Shown here in pieces: positions 18,549-27,002 of a stretch of 64,000 nucleotides of DNA. Numbering within the stretch: the stretch's first letter is position 1; every line of letters starts with the position of its first letter. The notes beneath the pieces are model-generated. The model was not told where the DNA came from and made no database searches. It saw nothing but the letters and a program-made list of their open reading frames with translations. Source of the DNA: JBAXAM01 sp964565935 (GTDB taxonomy: Bacteria > Pseudomonadota > Gammaproteobacteria > UBA9339); contig CAZMGW010000001.1 of NCBI GenBank assembly GCA_964565935.1, forward strand, positions 21,273 to 85,272. Reading direction: 5' to 3'. The position numbers and the translations under genes were made by a program.

Positions 18549-19154
18549 ATGATCGTCATTATTAATACAGGTATAGGTAACTTCAAAAGCATTCAAAACA
18601 TGCTTTCTCGCATTGGGAAAAAATCAATTCTTTCAAATAATGCAAGAGAAATTGAAAATGCAGATAAATTAATTCTTCCCGGCGTTGGATCTTTTGATAA
18701 AGGCATGCAGGCGTTACAAGATTATCATCTTGTTGATGTAATCAAAGATATGGCCAAATCTCAGAATGTAAAACTTCTTGGTATTTGTTTGGGCATGCAA
18801 ATGCTAGCTGAATCAAGTGAGGAAGGGGCTTTGCCTGGTTTAGGCATTATCAAAGGCAATGTTCGGCGTTTTGCAGACAATTTTTTTAAAATCCCCCATA
18901 TGGGATGGAATTACGTCATACCTACTGAAGAATCTATTTTGTTTAGGGGATATGATTCTGTTCCACGATTTTATTTTACGCATAGTTATTGGTTCGACTG
19001 TGATGATTATGCAAATATTCTTGCAAAAACTTCTTATGAACATGATTTTGTGTCTGCTATTCGTAGTGGCAATAATATTTATGGTGTCCAGTTTCATCCG
19101 GAAAAAAGCCATCGATTTGGTTTTCAGCTTCTAAAAAACTTTGCCTCATGCTGA
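18549..19154 (+). CDS. hisH2: HisH-type glutaminase subunit, sugar-amidation paralog
   Basis: A 201-residue class I glutamine amidotransferase. The catalytic triad is visible: Cys80 in LLGICLGMQM, and His183 and Glu185 in GVQFHPEKS. In histidine synthesis HisH feeds ammonia to HisF. Here the gene is followed by a degenerate HisF and a WbpG/WbuX-type amidotransferase, the arrangement of wbpG-hisH2-hisF2 in Pseudomonas O-antigen loci. It overlaps hisF2 by 7 bases. Predicted job: glutamine hydrolysis for amidine formation on an N-acetyl sugar. No other histidine gene is in the window. Confidence 0.87.
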   Translation: MIVIINTGIGNFKSIQNMLSRIGKKSILSNNAREIENADKLILPGVGSFDKGMQALQDYHLVDVIKDMAKSQNVKLLGICLGMQMLAESSEEGALPGLGIIKGNVRRFADNFFKIPHMGWNYVIPTEESILFRGYDSVPRFYFTHSYWFDCDDYANILAKTSYEHDFVSAIRSGNNIYGVQFHPEKSHRFGFQLLKNFASC

Positions 19155-19930
19155 TACTTCCACCCTTACCTCCTAGAGTTATCCCATGCCTTTTGTTATA
19201 TGAAGAGGCATTTGTGAAAACTAAAAAATTTAAAAACCCGACTTATATTGGGGATCCAGTTAATACAATCAATCTTTTTAATAAATTTGAAGTAGACGAA
19301 ATTATGGTTCTTGATATATCGTGCATACGTAAACAAACCAGGCCAAATTTTCAACTCATTGAGGAAATTGCAAGTGAATGTTGGGTTCCACTAACATATG
19401 GTGGAGGAATTCAATCTGTTGAAGAGGCAAATAAAATATTAAATTCAGGTGTTGAAAAAATTCTTGTTGAAAGCATCATTTTCTCGAATCCTCAGGAAGT
19501 TAGAAAATGTGTTTCAGAGTTTGGATCTTCTTCTGTTGTTGGATGTTTGAATATTGCGGAAAATATATTTGGCAGATATGAACTTCGCACTCAAGGTAAT
19601 CATAAGAAAGCACCATTATCTTTAGATGCAACTATAGCTTTATTAGATGAAATAAAAGTTGGGGAAATTGTTATTAATCACATTTCTAGAGATGGAACAC
19701 ACAAAGGATATGATATCAACCTCATACATAATATCACTACCAAGCTTAATTGCCCCGTTGTAGCGTTAGGCGGAGCATCTTGTATAAAAGACTTCAAAAA
19801 AGCAATTAACGCTGGCGCAAGCGCCGTTAGTGCTGGTTCATATTTTGTATTTCAAAATACTAGCTCACAAAGCGTCCTAATAAACTATCCTAGTAGAAAA
19901 GAAATAGAGATCCTATTTAATGAAAAATAA
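19148..19930 (+). CDS. hisF2: HisF-type barrel lacking cyclase aspartates, ammonia-channel partner for sugar amidation
   Basis: A 260-residue TIM barrel. Compared from memory with Thermotoga HisF, the two catalytic aspartates are replaced: RVIPCLLL puts Leu16 where Asp11 sits in the CLDV motif, and CLNIAEN puts Asn135 in place of Asp130. The residues that line the ammonia gate appear kept (Arg10, Glu51, Lys104, Glu173), as do LTYGGGI and SRDGTHKGYD. This pattern fits a protein that conducts ammonia but no longer makes imidazole glycerol phosphate. It overlaps HisH by 7 bases and the WbpG-type gene by 11, consistent with a coupled three-protein complex. Confidence 0.85.
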   Translation: MLILPPLPPRVIPCLLLYEEAFVKTKKFKNPTYIGDPVNTINLFNKFEVDEIMVLDISCIRKQTRPNFQLIEEIASECWVPLTYGGGIQSVEEANKILNSGVEKILVESIIFSNPQEVRKCVSEFGSSSVVGCLNIAENIFGRYELRTQGNHKKAPLSLDATIALLDEIKVGEIVINHISRDGTHKGYDINLIHNITTKLNCPVVALGGASCIKDFKKAINAGASAVSAGSYFVFQNTSSQSVLINYPSRKEIEILFNEK

Positions 19931-21056
19931 AATAATTTGCAGTCGATGTGTTTATGGCGAAGACGTACCCAATATAACCTTTGATGAAAAAGGAATATGT
20001 AATTATTGCTATATCCATAATGATTTAGAAAATCTTTATCCCACAGGGGCTGAGGGCGAAAAAAAATTACATAAACTCTTTCAACAAATAAAAGCAGCAG
20101 GAACAGACAAGGGAAAAAAATATGATTGTGTGATTGGTGTAAGCGGGGGATGTGATTCATCCTACTTATTATATAAAGCTGTAGAAATGGGCCTAAAACC
20201 TTTGGCCGTACACTTTGATAACACGTGGAACTCTCCTATTGCAACACAAAACATCCAAAAAGTTCTCAGTAAACTTAATGTTGATCTTTTTACAATCGTT
20301 GTCAATAACAAGGAATATGACGACATATATCGTTCTTTTATGCTTGCCGGGGTTAAAGATATTGAAGCTCCTACAGATATAGGGATTATTATGACAATGT
20401 ATAAAGCATGCACCAAGTATAATTTATCTTATATTCTCGAGGGACATTCATTTAGAACCGAAGGAATTTCGCCCCTTGGCTGGCTTTATATGGATGGAAA
20501 ATATATAGAAAGTGTTCACAAAAAATTTGGCAAATTGCCTATGAAAACTTTTCCCAATTTAACCCTTTTAAAATTTCTTTGGTATTCTATTTTCACAAAA
20601 GTACAGCGCATTCGCCCTCTTTACTATTTAGACTACAACAAAGAACAAACAAAAACTTTTCTAAAGGGAAAATTTGATTGGGAATGGTATGGCGGCCATC
20701 ATTTAGAAAATCGCTTTACCGCATTTTACCACAGCTATTTTTTGCCAAAGCGTTTTGGAATTGACTGTAGGCTTCTTGGCTATGCTGCTCTTGTACGGTC
20801 AAATCAACTTAATCGAGATAAAGCACTTCAGATGATATCTCAAACTCCACCTTTTGATGAAGAAATTATTGCCCTTGTCAAAAAGCGTCTTGGTTTTTCC
20901 GACCAAATGTTTAAAGAAATCATGAGGCTACCTAAAAAAGAATGGCATGATTACGGAAATTATAAAAAAACCTTCGAACGTTTAGAACCTTTATTTAGAG
21001 TTCTTTTAAAATACAATAGAATTCCTGAAAGTTTTTATTGGAAATTTTGTAAATAA
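19920..21056 (+). CDS. wbpG: N-acetyl sugar amidotransferase, WbpG/WbuX/PseA-type
   Basis: A 378-residue ATP-pyrophosphatase enzyme. An N-terminal zinc-ribbon-like set of cysteines is present (Cys7, Cys10, Cys27, Cys30). The PP-loop GVSGGCDSSY spans 73-82, and the AVHFDNTW and LEGHSFRTEGI segments are typical of the family. Known members convert an acetamido group into an acetamidino group using ammonia from HisH/HisF partners, as in ManNAc(3NAm)A or legionaminic/pseudaminic derivatives. Because WbpB/WbpE/WbpD-type genes lie nearby and no nonulosonate synthase is seen, a 2,3-diamino-uronic acid is the best-guess substrate. Confidence 0.87.
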   Translation: MKNKIICSRCVYGEDVPNITFDEKGICNYCYIHNDLENLYPTGAEGEKKLHKLFQQIKAAGTDKGKKYDCVIGVSGGCDSSYLLYKAVEMGLKPLAVHFDNTWNSPIATQNIQKVLSKLNVDLFTIVVNNKEYDDIYRSFMLAGVKDIEAPTDIGIIMTMYKACTKYNLSYILEGHSFRTEGISPLGWLYMDGKYIESVHKKFGKLPMKTFPNLTLLKFLWYSIFTKVQRIRPLYYLDYNKEQTKTFLKGKFDWEWYGGHHLENRFTAFYHSYFLPKRFGIDCRLLGYAALVRSNQLNRDKALQMISQTPPFDEEIIALVKKRLGFSDQMFKEIMRLPKKEWHDYGNYKKTFERLEPLFRVLLKYNRIPESFYWKFCK

Positions 21057-21071
21057 AAAAGGAATAAAAAT

Positions 21072-22403
21072 ATGAGATTATTAAAAATAATCTGGCGCTT
21101 CCTAGACTTAATTTTCAAATTTTTATTTAATTTTTTGTTTTTCTTATTGCTCTTTATTTTAAAGTTTTATTTTCTTATCACCCCAAAAGATAAGAAAAAA
21201 TCAACCATATGTATATTGAAAAGATATCAAGATACTATTGATAGACACCAAAAAAGCAATGCCTCAGAATACTTAAAAATACTTTTTAAAAGAGACCCCT
21301 TTAAATACGTTTACGTTTTATGTGTAGGAGATGGAAAAAATAGAATTATTCGTTGGAGTAATAATGTGATTCAAATAGATATTAATATCTCTACCTTCAG
21401 CGCACTTGCAAAAATATTCCCGCATCTTACAGTTTCTATAAGGAATTTTCTGGCTTTTTTGAGAACAGCTTGTTTTTTAAGAAATAAAAATATAGGCATT
21501 ATTGAGAACGACTTTCCAAATAATCTTGTTTTTAGATGCATTTATTTGAAAATAGCTTTGTCCGTCCGACTTGTTACAAAAGTGATAGGCAACATTGATT
21601 TGATCTTTAGCCAAACGCTGTTTCCCATTTTTTTCCCCTTTAAAATGAAAGGAAAATTTGGAGTGTCAGCTATACAACTGTATGATTATCTTGTTTCATT
21701 CTTATTTTTCAAATCTTGTTCTCTCATTATTGGTGCAAATAAAGATAACATGGATAATGCTCTCGCAAAGGGAGCTAACCCACAAAATACATATCTTCTT
21801 AGAATTAAAGTAGATCAAAATATTACAACATATCCAGTGATTGAAAGAAGAAATTTAATAGGATTCCCCAAAGATGGTCGGATTATTCTTTTATGGTCTC
21901 GAATAGCACCTGAAATGATGATTGATAGATCGTTATTAGCAATAACACCAATTCTTAAAGAAAAAAAAGATGTTCATTTTGTGATCATAGGCACTGGAAG
22001 CGAAGTGGAAAAAATCAAACAGCTGGGAATAAAAAATGGTGTAGAAGCTCAGCTTCATTTGGTTGGATATCAGAATAGACAATATATTAAGTCGGCGGTG
22101 ATGTGTTCAGATTTGATTTTATCTCCCTATGGCGGTAGTTCTCTGGTAGAAGCAGGATTATTGAAAGCTCCAGTAGTAGCTTTTGAGTATGAATGGCAAA
22201 ATGAATTAATATTAGATTATGTTACTGGGCTTTTAGCTGATTTTAGGTCTGCTGATGATATCATGAAAAAAGTAAAATATATGCTTGAACAGCCTAAAGA
22301 GGCTAAGAAGTTTGGGGAACAACTTTATAGTGTCACCTCATCTATGTTTGACATTAATGCCATTGAGGACAAATCTAGATATATTTACGGGCAAATTTCA
22401 TGA
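21072..22403 (+). CDS. Membrane-anchored GT4 glycosyltransferase
   Basis: A 443-residue glycosyltransferase with a long hydrophobic N-terminus (about 5-37) that should anchor it to the inner membrane. The donor half carries GRIILLWSRIAPEMM, VIIGTGSEVEKI, LSPYGGSSLVEAGLLKAPVVAFEYEW and a GLLADF segment. It is the intact paralog of the frameshifted gene at 17168-18533, with the same anchor and C-terminal motifs, so the pair arose by duplication or shares one ancestor. Its stop overlaps the next start by ATGA. The sequence here is visibly richer in A and T than the flanking core genes. Confidence 0.84.
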   Translation: MRLLKIIWRFLDLIFKFLFNFLFFLLLFILKFYFLITPKDKKKSTICILKRYQDTIDRHQKSNASEYLKILFKRDPFKYVYVLCVGDGKNRIIRWSNNVIQIDINISTFSALAKIFPHLTVSIRNFLAFLRTACFLRNKNIGIIENDFPNNLVFRCIYLKIALSVRLVTKVIGNIDLIFSQTLFPIFFPFKMKGKFGVSAIQLYDYLVSFLFFKSCSLIIGANKDNMDNALAKGANPQNTYLLRIKVDQNITTYPVIERRNLIGFPKDGRIILLWSRIAPEMMIDRSLLAITPILKEKKDVHFVIIGTGSEVEKIKQLGIKNGVEAQLHLVGYQNRQYIKSAVMCSDLILSPYGGSSLVEAGLLKAPVVAFEYEWQNELILDYVTGLLADFRSADDIMKKVKYMLEQPKEAKKFGEQLYSVTSSMFDINAIEDKSRYIYGQIS

Positions 22404-23109
22404 AATCATTATTTAAATTTTCGTACTTGGAAGAATTTTTTATGGTTGCTGTTCAAGAATACAATTTTATAAATTTGAAAGATTTTTTTCTTAGTATCAG
22501 GCGTATTGAGCCTAAAACAATTGTTTTGAGAATAGACGTGGACTTTGACCCCCTACGCGTAAAAAACATTGCTGATATTTTAAATAAATATAATATCAAA
22601 GGAACATTTTTTTTAGGTTGCACGGAAAATACAATATTTTTTCATTTCCAGTGCTGATCATTATTCAAGATCTTATTCAAGCCGGACATGAGATAGGTAT
22701 TCATACAGAATTGGTGGATATGGAGAAAATTTGCAACAAAGATCCTGAAAAACTATTAAGAACTAGTATAAAAACCTTTGAAACACTGTTTAACACAAAA
22801 ATATATGGCACAGCATGTCATGGAGATTATACAGGGAATAATAATTTAGATTTCTGGGAAAACAAGAGATCACCACAAGATTTCGGATTGCTATATGAGG
22901 CTTACGACAAAAATCTTTTTGAACGGGGATATTATGTAAGTGATTCCCTTGTAAGTAGGTGGAAAAAATATTTTCACGGGAAACTTGATGAGAATGGATC
23001 CAGTGATCCTTTAGCGTTAATACAAGAAAAAAACCCAGAGTTTATGTGTCTTCTTTTACATCCTGATTCATTTTTCCATCAACACTATCACGAAAAGATC
23101 AAATACTGA
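22400..23109 (+). pseudogene. Polysaccharide-deacetylase-like protein, frameshifted at a T8 tract
   Basis: Two overlapping frames make one gene. The first (22400-22657) has the metal-site segment VLRIDVDFDP and reads NIKGTFFL before leaving frame. The second carries LHGKYNIFSFPV, GHEIGIHTEL and LLLHPDSFFH, which are the later NodB-like motifs. The T8 run at 22607-22614 is the junction; one more T would restore GTFFFRLHGKYN and a protein of about 236 residues, typical of the small deacetylase-like proteins in glycan loci. The break is a homopolymer, like the one in the GT4 gene at 17168. Function would be de-N-acetylation or a related hydrolysis; unproven. Confidence 0.83.
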
Positions 23110-23120
23110 GGATAATAAAT

Positions 23121-23870
23121 ATGTCAAAAAATATAGCTACATCTACTTCTGGCTTAATTTCAAGAATGAACGCTAATAGTAAAAATGAATTTAAAAACTA
23201 CGATGCATGGATTAAAGACTTGTTAATGAGCCATATAAGTGTCCCCAAAGAATGTTTGGATATAGGTTGTGGTGTAGGAAAACAAACTATTTTAATTCAT
23301 GACTTATACCCTTTTTCCAATATTACTTCTGTTGATAAATCTCAAAAGTCTTTGGATACAATATCCGATCTTTTTCCTAGCGCACGAATTAATCTTATTC
23401 GTTCAGATATTGATGATTTTCAAAATTATTGTACAAAAAATTATAATTTGATTATTTCATCGTACGCTTTTTATTATTCAAAAAACATGGTTGACTTACT
23501 CATCAAGTATTCAAAGTATCTGGAAAAAGATGGCATGGTTTTACTGTTAGGGTATTCCAAAAGAAGCAATTTAGAAATAATAAATGTTATAAATCAATCA
23601 AACACAAAAAAAATTCCTTTTTATAAAGACTTTTTATCCTTAGAAGAGCTTGATTTATTAAAAGAGCATTTCCTTATCGATGTCTCTTATTTTGACAATA
23701 AGATTGGTTTTAATGGTCTTTCTGACTTTCAACAGTGGTTTGAAACTTCTGAACTTTTATCAAAATCAGAGAATTCCAATCAAGTATTACGAGATATATC
23801 TGAATTTATTCAAAAAAATGGAGCATTTTTAGTAACAAAAGAAACTCTAAGTATTGTTCTGAAAAAGTAA
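23121..23870 (+). CDS. Class I SAM-dependent methyltransferase
   Basis: A 249-residue methyltransferase. SAM motif I is CLDIGCGVGKQT (about residues 46-57), followed by TSVDKSQ and the LIRSDIDDF acidic turn, then IISSYAFYYS in place of the common LH(H) motif. It lies 11 bases after the deacetylase-like gene and 21 bases before another methyltransferase, in the most AT-rich part of the operon. The substrate is unknown. Confidence 0.75.
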   Translation: MSKNIATSTSGLISRMNANSKNEFKNYDAWIKDLLMSHISVPKECLDIGCGVGKQTILIHDLYPFSNITSVDKSQKSLDTISDLFPSARINLIRSDIDDFQNYCTKNYNLIISSYAFYYSKNMVDLLIKYSKYLEKDGMVLLLGYSKRSNLEIINVINQSNTKKIPFYKDFLSLEELDLLKEHFLIDVSYFDNKIGFNGLSDFQQWFETSELLSKSENSNQVLRDISEFIQKNGAFLVTKETLSIVLKK

Positions 23871-23891
23871 ATCTCTTGTGATGATCTGTTC

Positions 23892-24794
23892 ATGGAAAAA
23901 TTAATAAAAAATATTTTAACATTATTTTTAAAGCAATTCCCCGTCTCTAAAAAACCTGTGTTTTTTCGTTTTGGGTATAATCCGACAGGCTATTTAAAAG
24001 AAGATTTCATTACCTGTTTTTTTGGAACGAGAAATCTTTATAAGCATTATCAAGTTTCAAAAATAATTGAAGCTCTAGATATAACTTCATCTGATGCTAT
24101 TTTAGATTTTGGATGTGGTTCTGGTTACATCAGTGTAGAAATGGCAAAATTAGCTAAATTTGTCCTAGCAGTTGATATTTCTCCCACAACAGAAAAAAAT
24201 CCTATTCCTGATTTTTTAAATTCACAAATCCGATTTCTTCGGATTGAAGATGAAAACGATTTGATACCTAACTATCAAGGATTTTTCGACAAGATACTCC
24301 TAAGCGAAGTTCTTTTATCTGTTCCATCTACTGACTCTCTACTTAAATTATGCAAAAAGCTTTTAAAGCCAAATGGCACCATAGTTGTTGTAAATGGTTT
24401 AGGAAAGTTCTTTATAAAAAAATCAATTTATACACGGCCATGGTTCCTAAGATTCTTAGAAAAAATCTTCAAGAATATCCCAAAGAGTTATGAGCTTTAC
24501 GAAAAAGGTTTGTGCAAAGATTTTGGCAACACTTCAACACAATTATTAAAAAGGGAAGATATTCTAAAGCTTTTAAGTAAACATGAACGTTTTTTGTATA
24601 AAGAAATGTATGCTCCTAAGAAATGGATTGCTTCCACTATAGAGGTCCATCAATTTTTAAAACACATTTCACAAATTGAACCTAATTATTCATTTCCCGT
24701 TTTTTTGTTATATAGGCTCTTCTTTTGTTTTATTAATGTTTTTCAAAAAACCTCCTGTTCAAGTGGGTTTATAGGTGTCTTTAAAAAAAAATGA
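23892..24794 (+). CDS. Class I SAM-dependent methyltransferase
   Basis: A 300-residue protein with SAM motif I ILDFGCGSGYIS (about 73-84), AVDIS as the motif II acid, and KILLSEVLLSVP as the post-II segment. The N-terminal 60 residues are basic and hydrophobic, and the C-terminus has a hydrophobic stretch around 270-285, so it may sit against the membrane. Its end overlaps the next gene by ATGA. It may methylate a lipid-linked glycan. Family assignment is firm, acceptor unknown. Confidence 0.74.
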   Translation: MEKLIKNILTLFLKQFPVSKKPVFFRFGYNPTGYLKEDFITCFFGTRNLYKHYQVSKIIEALDITSSDAILDFGCGSGYISVEMAKLAKFVLAVDISPTTEKNPIPDFLNSQIRFLRIEDENDLIPNYQGFFDKILLSEVLLSVPSTDSLLKLCKKLLKPNGTIVVVNGLGKFFIKKSIYTRPWFLRFLEKIFKNIPKSYELYEKGLCKDFGNTSTQLLKREDILKLLSKHERFLYKEMYAPKKWIASTIEVHQFLKHISQIEPNYSFPVFLLYRLFFCFINVFQKTSCSSGFIGVFKKK

Positions 24795-25519
24795 TTCTCA
24801 ATAAAATTGTAAACTATATAAATAGAACTAGAATACAGTTATACGCTAATAGAAATCGACATTTATTACGCTCATCTCCTTTTTCATTCAATCAGTATCA
24901 GAATACTGTTCTAAATATATCATCTCAAAAGCGTATTAATATCTTGCGCTTTGACGAAAATGTAGAGCAAAGAAGCGTTAATTTTATTTTTCGCCATGAT
25001 TTAGATACACAAACATGCCTTGAAAATTTTAATATTTTGGCGGATATACATTTAGAAACGAATACCCCCCTGTCTGTTTTTATAAGAACAGATAATTTAG
25101 ATTATCCATTTAAACATTCTTTTCAATATATAGAACAATACTTGGATAAATTCCAAATTGGCTTACATAGTTCATGCTACATTTATGATAACCCTCTTAA
25201 AAAGCTAGAAGAAGAAGTTAATGATTTTAATGAGATATACGGGTTTTGTCCAAAATTCCTAACATTGCATGGATTAGGGAATTACAAACACACGGAAAGA
25301 ATGCAGCTAATCAATGATCTTAGCACTCAATATCAAGATTTTGGATTTGTTTTTACTGACTGTGTTCCAGAACTGCGTACCTATAATTATGTGATTCAAG
25401 ATTGCCACCTTGGCAGTGACGGTAATCGTTACATTAAAAAAGATTCTGTCATTCTACCCCCAAGTATAAATGGAAATTGTTATTTGATTTTGGCCCATCC
25501 TTGCTATTGGGAGAAATAA
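24791..25519 (+). CDS. Polysaccharide-deacetylase-like (NodB-type fold) protein
   Basis: A 242-residue protein. Visible motifs are IFRHDLDTQ (the metal and catalytic Asp pair), FQIGLHSSCY (metal His), TLHGLGNY and LILAHPCYW near the C-terminus. These match the short deacetylase-like proteins often found in surface-glycan loci. It differs in sequence from the frameshifted relative at 22400, so the locus has two distinct members. It starts by ATGA overlap with the methyltransferase, and its stop shares one base with the next ATG (TAATG). It could remove an N-acetyl group before amidation or methylation; that is inference. Confidence 0.72.
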   Translation: MILNKIVNYINRTRIQLYANRNRHLLRSSPFSFNQYQNTVLNISSQKRINILRFDENVEQRSVNFIFRHDLDTQTCLENFNILADIHLETNTPLSVFIRTDNLDYPFKHSFQYIEQYLDKFQIGLHSSCYIYDNPLKKLEEEVNDFNEIYGFCPKFLTLHGLGNYKHTERMQLINDLSTQYQDFGFVFTDCVPELRTYNYVIQDCHLGSDGNRYIKKDSVILPPSINGNCYLILAHPCYWEK

Positions 25520-26991
25520 TGTTTTTAATATCCTTATCATTTTTTATATTTGCATTTTATTTTAGGATTAAATATTTAAATTTTAACCAATTAAGTACCG
25601 ATGAAGCGTTTCATTTTTATTATGTTGATCTTATAAAAAAAAATAACAACTCTCTTCAGGATTATAATCAGAATGTTTTAGGCGAAGGTCCCAAAGCCTG
25701 CACATACCCGTCTATGTATCATTTCATTTTGTCTTATCTCCCCATTGATTTTCTAAAAAAGTATGGACATTTAACAGCATTAATTTATGACATTTTAAAT
25801 GGGACATTCTTGTCATTACTTCTTTTCAAACTTACAAAAATAGACTTTAGTTTTTATTTTTTGATAACTGGATTCTTTCTTGTTTTTCCATCCCTGATTT
25901 TTCCTTCAATTGGGCCAAGGTCATTTTCATTAACGCCAAGAAATTTTTCTCAATTTTTATGGTCATGTAGTTATCTATGCCTTCTTTGCTTTTTAAAAGA
26001 TAAATCGATTTTTTGGCTCGAATTGTCTGCAATTTTATGCGCTTTAAATATTTTATCTTCAAAATTTTTTGTGCAATACCTTATTTTAATATCGATTTTT
26101 ATAAGTGTTTTTACATTTTCAACAAATAGCATTTTTTTTCTAATAAATTGCTTTGCTTTTGCAATTCTTATTGGAAGAAAAAGACTATACCAACAATTAA
26201 AAGGGCATATAGAACACTCTTGGTGGTATATAAATGATGGCATTAGATTCATTCAAGTACGATGGCAATGGGGCATAATTTATCGCTATATAAAAGAATT
26301 AAGAATTAGAGATCTATGGCAAATTCTAATGTTTCAAAATCCTCTAACACGGGGGGGTATTCTTAATTTTCCATTGCTCATATATATTTTTTTTAATAAC
26401 AGTTCATCACGCGATCCTCTTATCGACTTTTCGCATTCCATTATTACAGGCTCAGTATTTTATTTCATTTTAACGCAATTTTCATATTTCAAAGCTTTTG
26501 GAGAGCCTGAGCGTTATTTTGAGTATTCGCTGACTCCTTTTATTTTCAGTATATTTTACACTTCTCCTTTGTTTGAATCGACATTATTTCTTATTATTTA
26601 CTGTTTAATATTTTGCGTCTACATATTCAGAATAAGAAAAAATAATACTTCTAATTTAGCTAGTAGCAATACCAAAGAAGCCATCGAAGCTATGAACTGT
26701 TTTGGTGACAAAAGAATTTTATGCGCAAGTAATAATGAAACTTATCTATTTGCAACTTGTACGGACAAGATTTTGGTAGGATTTTTTGCTAATAATCAAA
26801 AGGGTGCATTTTATCATTATTTTTATCATGTATACCCAGAAGTCAATACTGATAACTTTCGAAGCCTAATAATGAAATATGACATCACGCATATTATTAT
26901 AAATAAAAGATCAAAAATACATAATTTATATGATGTGAGTGGCTTTAAAAAGATCTTAGAAAATAATCATTATCAAATTTACACACCATAA
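25519..26991 (+). CDS. Polytopic membrane protein, GT-C-like glycosyltransferase or polymerase
   Basis: A 490-residue membrane protein from the ATG at 25519 (TAATG overlap with the previous stop); a TTG 42 bases upstream is less likely. Hydrophobic spans run at about 1-18, 90-125, 140-165, 175-225, 300-345 and 350-375, followed by a soluble C-terminal part of about 100 residues. Just after the first span comes LSTDEAFHFYY, an acidic motif in the place where GT-C enzymes (PMT/ArnT type) hold their catalytic Asp. It may transfer a sugar from a polyprenyl-phosphate donor in the periplasm. A Wzy-type polymerase is the alternative. Confidence 0.62.
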   Translation: MFLISLSFFIFAFYFRIKYLNFNQLSTDEAFHFYYVDLIKKNNNSLQDYNQNVLGEGPKACTYPSMYHFILSYLPIDFLKKYGHLTALIYDILNGTFLSLLLFKLTKIDFSFYFLITGFFLVFPSLIFPSIGPRSFSLTPRNFSQFLWSCSYLCLLCFLKDKSIFWLELSAILCALNILSSKFFVQYLILISIFISVFTFSTNSIFFLINCFAFAILIGRKRLYQQLKGHIEHSWWYINDGIRFIQVRWQWGIIYRYIKELRIRDLWQILMFQNPLTRGGILNFPLLIYIFFNNSSSRDPLIDFSHSIITGSVFYFILTQFSYFKAFGEPERYFEYSLTPFIFSIFYTSPLFESTLFLIIYCLIFCVYIFRIRKNNTSNLASSNTKEAIEAMNCFGDKRILCASNNETYLFATCTDKILVGFFANNQKGAFYHYFYHVYPEVNTDNFRSLIMKYDITHIIINKRSKIHNLYDVSGFKKILENNHYQIYTP

Positions 26992-27002
26992 TAAGATTAT
27001 AA

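Noticed and set aside
18549..19930. Histidine biosynthesis operon (hisH, hisF)
   Set aside because: HisF lacks catalytic aspartates, no other his genes are present, and the neighbours are sugar enzymes.
22131..22140. GGCGGTAG, like the ops element
   Set aside because: It is inside the GT4 coding sequence at the conserved Gly-Gly-Ser codons, so codon content explains it.
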